Source: Alligator mississippiensis (Eukaryota; Chordata; Crocodylia; Alligatoridae). Taken from it: a stretch of 64,000 bases of DNA. The first letter of the stretch is position 1. Each line of letters starts with the position of its first letter. Made by a program: the position numbers and the translations under genes. Under the pieces are notes generated by a model. The model did no database searches, was not told the DNA's origin, and saw only the letters and a program-made list of their open reading frames with translations. The DNA is taken from contig NC_081824.1 of NCBI RefSeq assembly GCF_030867095.1, positions 169,578,933 through 169,642,932 of the forward strand, read 5' to 3'. Shown here one piece after another: positions 55,830 through 64,000 of this stretch.

Positions 55830-58260
55830 CTGCCTCTTTCCCCATGTGTTCTAATCGCTGTCTCTGCTGTACACAGGGAAAATTTGCCTGCTGGTAGAGC
55901 CTGAAACCCTAATGCAGCTGCAGCAGACAGCTTTGGCTGCTGCATACTGAGGGTCAAGTGGGGCTCTTGCTCTGCTTGTGTAGCTATACTGAAGTTCATG
56001 GGGATGCAACTGAGAGCAAGGTTGGGTTTGAAGCATATGCTGCATGGTACAGGCAGGCATGTGCCCTGTCAGCAAGCATGCTCAGGGCACATGCATAGGA
56101 GAGCCAGATTTCTCTCCAGCCATAGGACACAGGAAGCCTGGCTGGGCCAGGAGCCTCTAGGAAGCATGTCCCAGGAGGCTTACGTCATTGCTGACCCTTG
56201 CAACTCTTGATCTGGAGCAGAGCTGCTGAATGGCTGTTCCTGATTTAGGAGCATGATGTCTCTTGTGCTGGGCCTGGGCCAGCCCCCTCATCCTCATTCA
56301 TCCTCAGTGCCCCGTGAGAAAGCTGCAGGGCTGGGAAAGGTCATCCTGGCTGAGCTCACTTATGCAGGTTTCAGATCATCCAGGCAGTGGACAGGATGCA
56401 TTGGGACTGGACTGGAGATGGAAAATCAGCGGTTTTTGTTCTTGATGCCCTGCGCTCTGCTTCGTGGAGTGGCGAGAGTGAAGCTGACAGCCTGCCATCA
56501 TTCTGCTGCCTATTCCCACCCCCTCAAGACTCTTAAAACAAGCCCAGTGCATTCACAGGCTCCAAGCGCATTTGCCAGACTTTTCAGGAGTTGTGCAGTC
56601 CAGGAGAGGTTGGCAGATCCATGGCATTCACTAGAGACCAATGGGAGAGGGACACTGTGGGCAAGGGAAGCAACCTGTAAAATCTGGGCTACATGAGACC
56701 AGTTTAGGGGAAGCTGTGAGGATGAAGGGGACATCTACCCCCAGACTCAGCTAAAGGCAAATGAGATGCCAGGCAAGAAGGGCTGAAGTTCAGAATAGGA
56801 ACAAGTAGTGCTGGGGGTCAAAATGGCCCTAGAGACCCCTCCCTGGATGGCTTATCCCACCAGAAATGACTGTCCTACAAAAGGGGGAAGAAGAGAACAC
56901 CAAACCTCATCTCAGGCCTGAAGGAAAGATGGAGAGGGGTGGTGGCTGGGCTGACTTTTTCCAGGGAGGAGAAGACTCTGCAGGGAGATCTGTGATTTAG
57001 CTCCATGCTCAAAGGGCTCAAGCAAGTCAGTAGAGAGAAACCACCCCCCTGGGAAGCAGGGTGTGGGGCATAAACCTGGGAAGCCTATGGGGAACCTGGT
57101 AGAGCATCTCTCAGGAGGGTAATGAGCAAACTGGGCCAATTCCCAGAGCAGGCAACTGGAGACAAGACAGGCTGTCTGATCTGCATCTTGGATAGATGGC
57201 ACTAAGGGAACAGTAGATGGTGGCATTCTGGTAAATGCTGAAGAAGTGCCTGTGAGGGGTTAGAGGTGACAGAGATACTATCATTAATTTCTTCCCCAGA
57301 CATATCTTCCTGTGTCTAAGAGCCTACACGGTTAGCATGGGTAAGGCACGCCATCAGCTGTGACCAATAGCACACAAGGAAGCAATGTGGCCAGCATCAC
57401 ATCCAGCCATCTCTGACATGACCACCCAAATGACCAGATACCCATTTACAGCTGGGCCAACAGGGAAGGCCTTTGGCACAAATTTGGAGCAAGGCTTGCA
57501 CTCATGACATTGGACCCTTACTGAGACACCTTCCCGCACTACCCCACCCCTCTCCTGGGAAGTATTGTTGCTCTCATTGGCCTTGTGTTCAAATCTGTAG
57601 GAGCGTGAGGGATTCACCCATCACCTCCATCAGCTGGTTTTGCCTTCTCGGAGCTTGCCCTCCAACAACTCACCTGAGTACAACCGTAACTTCCTCTCTA
57701 CACCTGTGCCTTCAAAGGGTTCTTGAACTAATCCCAAACCTACAGGGACAACAGCAGCTGAGGGACTATGTAGCTGAGTAGAGCCTCATCATTTCATATC
57801 ACTCTACAAACAAGTGGCTTATTCAGTTGGTAGAACCCATAACAACTGATGGGTAAACTCTCCTGGAGGGAAGGCACAGACAAGGTAAGTCACTAAGGGC
57901 CAGCCAGCTTAAAATAGAGGCTAGGATCCCCAGCAGCCTACCAATCACACCCTCTGCTTACAGCACAGCTTGAAGGCCCCAGCTTGGCTTTGACATGATA
58001 GCTATAGCCATCATGCAAGGAAGCCTCTGGAGGCACAGTGAAACTGGTTAACAACTCCTGTGATGGACTGTGGTCCATTGTTCCTGCTGTCTCTGCTGCT
58101 GCTGAGCCCCTCATCCCCTGGCCAAGGTCAGCCTGAGGTGCTGGTGGCTGCACTCTCCTTTCTGCCGGGTTTCTTCTAGGCTGATATACAAGTGTCCACG
58201 TAATTGGGCTGCATTACTGTTCCCAAGGGAAGCAGCAGGCAGACAAGGGCAGCATAGCAG
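55830..58260. other. Intergenic region upstream of MYMX, no gene recognised
   Basis: Short open frames only. None shows a known domain or conserved splice pattern. Confidence 0.5.
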
Positions 58261-58286
58261 TTGCTGTCAAGGGGGTGGGTATGGCT

Positions 58287-58296
58287 ATATTTTTAA
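58287..58296 (-). promoter_or_regulatory. MEF2-like site upstream of MYMX
   Basis: The complement reads TTAAAAATAT, nine of ten matches to the MEF2 consensus YTAWWWWTAR, about 1.65 kb upstream of the MYMX ATG. MEF2 activates many muscle genes. Its relevance here is inference. Confidence 0.25.
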
Positions 58297-58537
58297 CCCG
58301 GCCGCCTGTTCAGTGGGGTTTCAATAGGGCCTTGTACTGAAACAGGAGCCTGTGCCACGGCTGCTGCCAGGCCATGTCATTGTGTGGTGCAGATGTTTCT
58401 GTGCTCCCCCTCCCTTGTCCCTAGCCTCCTTGCATGTGCCGGGAGCCAATGTTGCTGTCTGGACAGATGGGGTCGGGGGGTCGAGTCCTATCACTTACAT
58501 CGAGCATGTGTCTCCCGCAGGGGGTGGAGGGTGGGGG

Positions 58538-58553
58538 TTTAAAGGGCCAGCTG
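58538..58553 (+). promoter_or_regulatory. Candidate MYMX promoter elements (TTTAAA and E-box CAGCTG)
   Basis: TTTAAA at 58538-58543 and CAGCTG at 58548-58553 lie close together. CAGATG E-boxes lie nearby at about 58389 and 58464. CAGCTG is the preferred site of MyoD/myogenin, and MYMX is known to be MyoD-controlled in mammals. The coding exon of MYMX has an upstream acceptor, so a non-coding first exon and promoter must lie upstream. A possible donor (AGG|GTAACC) is at 58733. Confidence 0.3.
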
Positions 58554-59850
58554 GTGGGGAAGGGAGTTTTGCTGTTTCTCATTGCTGGGGACATCACTCC
58601 TATTTGTGCTGGAAGCTGATCCGTCAGTCAGGGAGAGCTGAGCAGCGACGGCTCCTTTCGAGAACAGATCCAGGGACATCTTCTGAGCAACCCTGGAGGA
58701 GGAAGCATCCCAAGACCATAGGAGCCGCTAGGGTAACCTGAGTCCTCACTGAAGGCTACTTTCCATCTGCGCTCCCTGTGGAGCCCAGAGGTCAGGGTCA
58801 CAGCCCAGGACCAAACTGGTCTGGGGGGAAGGGCACTCTCCTCCAGTGGCCTTTGGCCTCCTTGATACCAAGGACATGGAGATGCTGCAGGCAGGGGCTG
58901 TCTGAGGAGAAGATGCTGTGTCCCTCCGTGACATTAACCCCATGCAGGGCTAACCACGGAGCTAAGATCTGAGTAGGGACACAACAGGTGGAGTGTGAGG
59001 GACAAGAGGAGAGGGGTTAGCTGGGGATAGAAGGTGAGCACCAGGCTCCGGAGGGGGAAGTAGAACGTTGCTGCTACACATGAAATTCAACCCTCGGCCA
59101 GATGCCGTTCCTGGGGTGCCACATGGGGCTGCTTAAGGGAGGGCAGCGTTTCCCGGGAGAGCAGGCCTCAAAGCTACGGCGGGGGCACGGGGCACGTGCT
59201 GCTTCTCAGCCCTTATCAAAAAGGGGCCATCTGTTTCCCTGCCTTTCCTAGATCTTTCTCCGGCTGGCTTGGAGAGCGACAGCTGCCGGAGCAAGGAAGC
59301 CTGTTGCTGAGCTTGTGGTAAGGCCAAGTCCCACATGCACACCAGGATAGCTCCCCTCTGCCCCACTCCTCTTGCAGAGCTCTCCCTGCTTCTGCCCAGA
59401 ACCCCCCGGGGAACTCTCCTGACCCCCTGCTCCCTTCCTTATCCCATGGGAGCCGCCTCAGTCCCGCTCCATCCCACCCCAGCTCCTCCTCACAGCAAAG
59501 CCTTCCACCCCTCGCCCCACAGCCCAGGGGCAGCTCCCGAGGAAGCGAACCCTCATCCTCTCATTCAGGTGGTCCTTCAGGACCTGCGGTTACGCCGCAG
59601 CGCAGCTCTGCCTCTGCTGCGGAGGGACAGCGCCCCCCTCCCCATGCGCTGCACTGGGGGCATGAGGCGGAGGGGGCAGGAGGAGGTGGGGGAGCCCCCC
59701 CGTTGCCATGGCGCCCGCAGAACTTTGGGGCGGCGGGAAGCCAGGCGCATCCCGCGGGCCGGGGCGCACGGCGCTGCAGGTGGAGCCGGGCGCGCTTGGA
59801 AGCCGCCTCTCCCCGCACAGCCCCGCCGCATGACCTCATGCTAAAGCACT

Positions 59851-59880
59851 CCCGGCCGGGGCCGGGGCCGGGGCCGGGGG
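59851..59880 (+). repeat. Short GGGGCC-type hexanucleotide repeat
   Basis: CCGGGGCCGGGGCCGGGGCC-type units (three to four copies) lie in the intron just upstream of the MYMX coding exon. The motif forms stable G-rich structures. Confidence 0.9.
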
Positions 59881-59954
59881 AGGAGGAACTGCTCCCCCCT
59901 CCCAACCTTCCTCCCTCCCTCCGTCCCGCCCGCAGGCAGCGCCCCGAGCGCAGT

Positions 59955-60146
59955 ATGCCCGCGCCGCTGCTCCCGCTGCTGCTACTGCTGCGCACGCTGG
60001 GCGTCCGCCTGCTGCTCCTGGCCCGCCAGCGCCTCCTGCCGCTGCTCCGGCGCCTGCGGGCCCGCCTGGGCTCCCGGGAGTCCCGCGAGGCGCTGCTCGC
60101 CTGCCTGCTCTGCATCCTCAACCTCCGCAAGAAGGTAGACGACTGA
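59955..60146 (+). CDS. MYMX: Myomixer (myomerger/minion), muscle fusion micropeptide, 63 aa
   Basis: MYMX is a small, single-span membrane micropeptide that drives the pore-forming step of myoblast fusion after myomaker-dependent hemifusion. The frame reads [38 protein letters not shown], then [20 protein letters not shown] and a TGA stop. As I recall, human MYMX begins MPTPLLPLLLRLLLSCLLLP and shares [18 protein letters not shown] and the AxLyCxL motif (here ALLACLL). A hydrophobic N-terminus and a basic amphipathic helix are evident. Mammalian MYMX has 84 residues; this copy lacks about 20 C-terminal residues. The ATG is set by homology. The exon begins at 59936 after a strong pyrimidine tract and CCCGCAG. 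Its location after CAPN11 matches human synteny. Confidence 0.92.
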   Translation: MPAPLLPLLLLLRTLGVRLLLLARQRLLPLLRRLRARLGSRESREALLACLLCILNLRKKVDD

Positions 60147-60505
60147 GACCTGCAGCGCCGAGCACCCGCCTCCCGCTCCCCCCCGCACTTTCCCACTCCC
60201 CCTCCCTGGAGGGGCGCTGCCCTCTGGCTGGAGGATGGGGCTCCCTCCTGCCTGGTGACAGCCCCCCCCAGCCCAGCCATGGCAGCCGTGTGAGGGAGCC
60301 CCCCTCGCAAGCCCTGCTGCTGCCCCCCAGGAGGGCTGGGAGTGAGTTGGGCAGAGCCGAGGAGGAGGTGCTTCCGTGGGGAGCGCTGGGGGCTTCTTGG
60401 CCTCCCGAGCAAGTTGGACCGCAGTCCCTTGCCATCTCCTCACCTCTTGGCAGCCACTAGCCCTGGCACTTTGGGGGGCCCCCAGGCAGCCGATGCTGGG
60501 GGAGG

Positions 60506-60928
60506 ATGTCTGGCAGCACGGTGAGGAAGGTCCAGCCCTTCACCATCAGCACCAAGCTCTCGCTGCCCAAGTGTGCCGCCGACTGCCCCGGAGACCCATG
60601 CCCTGATGTCGCCATGGCTGCCCTGGATAATCGCGGTCTGCGCCACAACCTCAATGAGCGCGTCTCCCTCTACCTGGCCCAGAGCCAGGCGGCCCCAGGG
60701 CCCCCTGAAGGCAGGGTCCAGAGCACCAGCCCCATGGAGGAAGGGGTCACGGATGAGGACCGGCTCAACCGCAACTCACTCGCCCGCTCCATCAAGAAGA
60801 TCACGCTGTCCAACTGGCATGGGGAGCCGGGCCCTGGTGAGGATGGGGTGGCCAGGGACCCTGCCCATGCCAGCTGCCAGAGGAACCACAACAACAACAA
60901 CAGCCGACCAGGGAAAGCTCCCTTCAAG
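60506..60928 (+). CDS. First coding exon of an unrecognised gene (141 codons, continues off the right edge)
   Basis: The frame starts MSGSTVRKVQPFTISTKLSL. It contains RGLRHNLNERVSLYLAQSQA and a basic/hydrophobic motif RLNRNSLARSIKKITLSNW, and ends GKAPFK at a good donor, AAG|GTAAGG (60929). A plausible acceptor (CTCACCTCTTGGCAG) ends at 60453, so the exon could begin at 60454. It is hydrophilic with charged helices and low-complexity Asn repeats near the end. No signal peptide or membrane segment is visible. I do not recognise the family. It starts only 360 nt after the MYMX stop, and in human I recall SLC29A1 next; this is not the SLC29A1 N-terminus. Later exons were not found before the window end. 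Confidence 0.65.
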
Positions 60929-61389
60929 GTAAGGGCTCCTGGCTCCTTTTCCCTGCCTGTTGGTTCCTTTGCTTGTGCTCTGCATCCGATCCTGCCTTCT
61001 GCCTCTCTGCGTTCCACCCAGCCTAGACCTAGCTCCTGGTTTCTGTGCTCTGCTTTGGGAATCTCTGTCAGCCTCAAGGAGTAGGTATGCCAGCAGGAAC
61101 GCATGTGTGTGCTCATGTGGGTTTTGGGGGGAGCATAGGGCAAGGGCTGTAGCTGCTTCTCTAGCCTCCTGGTGAAGGAACCCAGCCTCCCCCTGCGCAC
61201 CCAGTCCATAGAAGCAACTGTTCCCCCGCTAAGGGTCTCTTCTCCCAACACCTGGGAGGGGGAATTTTGAGAGAACCCTTCCCTCAGGGCTTAAACTGAA
61301 TTAAAAACTCCACTTCTGAGTGCTAGCTGCAGAGTGTCCCACTCTGAGTTGCTGCGATGACCACACACCTCTCACCGTTTAATAAGGAG

Positions 61390-61560
61390 TTGCTCTCTCT
61401 TCCTCCCCATTTTACAGCTGGGGAAACTGAGGGGCAGTGAGTCACCTCTTGCCACACAGTGGGGTAGCCCCTGACTGTCAGTCCCCTGCTCTTGCCATTA
61501 GACAACCAAACCCTGCCAGAGGTAGGAAAAGAACCCAGGAGTCCCCAAACCCTGTCTCCC
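61390..61560 (-). repeat. MIR SINE fossil
   Basis: CCATTTTACAGCTGGGGAAACTGAGGGGCAGTGAGTCACC, then TTGCCACACAGTGGGGTAGC, match the reversed MIR core and flank. Confidence 0.75.
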
Positions 61561-62632
61561 CTAGTCAGACCATGAGAACATGCTGCTTTCTTTTCATCCC
61601 TTGGTCCTTGGTCTCAGAAAATTCCCTTGCTGGGTTGGGGCTGGTGTAGAGAGAAGGCATCTGAGATCTCACTAGGGTTGGAGAAGGCAAGCAGGAACTC
61701 CCTGTGACTTAACCTCAACCCACAACAGCTGGCTTCACGGTGGGGCAGGCTGGAAGAGGAGAGCCTATGATCGTCAAAACCTCCCAGCTTTGGTGCTGGT
61801 AAAGGCCAGACATGGTCTCATGCAAGCCTCTGGTGAGCTCAGTGCAGAGGCAGATCACTGCCGAACAGCCTGGCTGAGCTGTCCCCAGATCCAGCCACAG
61901 CAAAAGCATTCCCAGCAACCCTTTGCCTTTTTTTTAAAGGATGGGACATACAGATTTTTTTTTTGGTTGTTGTGTGGGAGTTTCGAGCTTGAGTGGCAGG
62001 GTCAACCCCTTCCTGTCTGTATATCATGAAGGGTGGGGCTGAAAAGGAAGGGAGGCCTGTAAAACTAAGCTTTGTAAAAGGGGAATAGAGAGCTTGGGAC
62101 AGATCGGGGCATGTTGGATGGAGGAATATGATGTAGTGGGGTGGTAACTGTTTCTTGGACAGAGAACTATACTATCCTGACAGGGTGATAATCTGGCTGG
62201 AAGACAAGGGGAGCAGCAAGCTGACATGCTTGCTCCTGACCTGCAGCATCCACCCAGCTATCCCAGTTCTGGGTTCCCCACACCCATCTCTGCCAACACC
62301 CCTCACTCCTGCAGCTCCTCTCATGTTCTTTTGTCAGCTTCCCCATGAAGCTCTGCTTGTACACCTCAGTTTTACATATGCCCTTCACCCTGCTATTGCA
62401 GTCCTGGGCCTCTCCTGAGTGAAAACTGACTTGCCAAATCAGTGTGGGGTTTTGTGATGCAAAGAAGCATTGTCTGGGGTGTAAGCTGAGGCCAGTGAAC
62501 TCATATTACTTGCGAGTGAAATCAGGGTTGCAGTCCAGGTTTTAAGCAGTGAGCAACCAACACATTACCTCACTATGCTAGCTTCTACACCCCAAGAAAA
62601 GAGTGCTCTAAGTTGACTTCGAGTCCTTGTCC

Positions 62633-62658
62633 GTGTGTGTGGGTGTGTGTGTGTGTGT
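62633..62658. repeat. (TG)n microsatellite
   Basis: A TG-rich run with one GG interruption lies in the probable intron downstream of MYMX. Confidence 0.95.
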
Positions 62659-63574
62659 TCATTTCCCTCCACTGAGCTGTTGGGGTAGTTCGCACTGGAG
62701 CAGTGAAAGTCCAGCCAGCCTTGGACACCGACCTCTCCTTTGCAACCTCCAATCCCCAAAGCAACACAAGGCCCAACTTAGTTTTTCCCTTTCACGTGCG
62801 CTCCCAGCTAGTCCCTGCTGGTTGTCAGAGGAGCTGGGGGAGCAGCTGTGCTGCTCTGCAGCCCTAGCAGAGCTGCTTTGCAGGAAGGATGAGGTCATTT
62901 CATGCTGACAGCCCTGTTTTCCTGTGGGTGATGGATTGCAAGGCACAGCATGTAAATAAAATGCCTGTGTCACCTGCAGGCTTATCTCCCAACACCGAGG
63001 GCTGGGTGGGGAAGGGCCCTGCCTGCCACAGCAGGGATAGGAGACATACTCTCAAGTTGCTTCCTAGCTCCCTGCACTTGGTACAGCAATAGCTGCTCAG
63101 TGTCTTTAACTACCTGCCGTTCCATGAACGGGCAGTGTGACTTATAAGCATGAGCTGAGCTGAGCCCAAACCCTCCTGCCTGATGTGATCAGCTGTTGTC
63201 TTTGCTTGGCTCTTCAGTGAAGGTGAGACAGACCATCCTTTCTGGCTGCCTGACCTCATTTCAGAAGGGTTTCTGGCCTGGGCAGCCCATAGTGTGCATG
63301 TAGCCTAGTGGTCAGGGATTCGGTAGTGGGGACTACCAGGCATTGTGAAGTCTGGTGTCTGCTAATGTTCACAGCTTAGAGCTTAGGATGCCCTGACAGG
63401 GCCAATGCAGCACAATAGCCACCACCCTAAGGGCCCCATTCAACCTGTCTCAGTCTTGGGAGGAACCGCTTTGAAGTCACAGAACCTTCTTATGGGAGGG
63501 GACATGGTGTGCCAGGCTTGGTCCAGAATAGGTCTCGGAGGGCAGGGCCCTTTCCTGCACACACAAGTGTGGCT

Positions 63575-63780
63575 GAGAATTAGGATTCCTGGGTTGTCTT
63601 CCCAGCTCTGTCACAGATGTGAGATATGACCTTGAGGTACCTTTCTGTGCCTCAGCTTCCCTGACTGCTCAATGGGCCAATAACACTCCGCCACTTCCAA
63701 CGGGGACTGTTGAGGAGCCTGAGCTAATATTCAAAGAGCATGTTGAGCCATACAGATGGCAAGAATGTTAGACTGGCGCA
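63575..63780 (+). repeat. MIR SINE fossil
   Basis: ATTAGGATTCCTGGGTTGTC, then CCAGCTCTGTCACAGATGTGAG, ATGACCTTGAGGTACC and CTGTGCCTCAGCTTCCC, follow the MIR order closely. This is the best preserved MIR in the window. Confidence 0.75.
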
Positions 63781-64000
63781 GTGCTGTGTCTTTGTTTTTC
63801 TTGAGGCAACAGGCTTAGGGGCAGGCCAGGGACTGCATGCAACCTACAAACTCTTTCTGCACTAGAAGTGAGCCCTTATGACACTGGTGGCTTCACTCAC
63901 AGCCACTGTCCCCCGTACCAGAGGAGAAGGCAACCCCACAGGGCAGTGGGGTCCCACCTCTCTCTTAGCATGGTTGGGAATCTTGCGTGTGTTCAGTATC

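Larger units (their letters stand above)
59550..60170. other. CpG-rich block over the MYMX coding exon
   Basis: CpG dinucleotides are dense from about 59550 through the MYMX exon, unlike the flanking DNA. The block has a (GGGGCC)-type repeat near 59851-59880. It qualifies by eye as a CpG island. Confidence 0.7.
60929..64000. other. Probable intron 1 of the unrecognised gene
   Basis: No further exon with a recognisable domain was seen. The stretch holds MIR-like fossils and a TG microsatellite. Confidence 0.45.

Noticed and set aside
59703-59954. In-frame upstream extension of MYMX
   Set aside because: The extension crosses the strong acceptor at 59935 and has no homology. The known MYMX N-terminus, MP-PLLP, starts at 59955.
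59561-60412. 283-codon open frame on the minus strand opposite MYMX
   Set aside because: It lies in a CpG-rich block where stop codons are rare. Its product is Arg/Ser/Gly low-complexity, and the + strand carries the recognisable MYMX.
60454-60505. Splicing of MYMX from GTAGAC (60135) into the next exon
   Set aside because: Joining to 60454 would not enter the MSGSTV frame, and MYMX is a single coding exon in known species.

Overview
The window is vertebrate nuclear DNA, most likely from a reptile, with a crocodilian as the best guess. It has compact GC-rich exons with GT-AG introns, CR1-type LINEs of several ages including one with a still open reverse-transcriptase frame, decayed MIR SINEs, and hAT-like DNA transposon remnants. 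The crocodilian guess rests on repeat style only. The species cannot be fixed from this sequence alone.

Three recognisable protein-coding genes lie on the + strand in the order TMEM63B, CAPN11, MYMX. From memory this is also the order on human 6p21.1, just before SLC29A1. (1) Positions 1-6580 hold the last six coding exons and the 3' UTR of TMEM63B, an OSCA/TMEM63 mechanosensitive channel. Its 5' part lies off the left edge. (2) Positions 23269-39904 hold the complete coding region of calpain-11, in 21 exons summing to 2118 nt (705 residues plus stop). The Cys-His-Asn triad, C2-like domain and penta-EF-hand domain are all present, and the 3' UTR ends near 41590. (3) Positions 59936-60146 hold the single coding exon of myomixer (MYMX), the 63-residue micropeptide that drives myoblast fusion. 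It sits in a CpG-rich block. (4) Positions 60506-60928 look like the first coding exon of a further + strand gene whose remainder lies beyond the right edge. I do not recognise its 141-residue product.

The stretches between genes (6.6-23.2 kb and 41.6-58.2 kb) show no gene I can support and are filled with retroelement fossils. Notable items are a CR1 with an almost complete ORF2 (44817-47559) and a 64-nt perfect match to the start of 28S rRNA followed by GC-rich likely ITS2 (about 12094-12420, minus strand). There is also a 5S-rRNA-like segment inside a CAPN11 intron (39122-39165), a hAT element nested in a CR1 (24873-25130), and a repeat tail carrying a hammerhead-ribozyme-like core (42863-42888).

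The genes do not form an operon. CAPN11 and MYMX are independently transcribed neighbours. Any functional link, such as calpains in muscle remodelling and MYMX in myoblast fusion, is inference.
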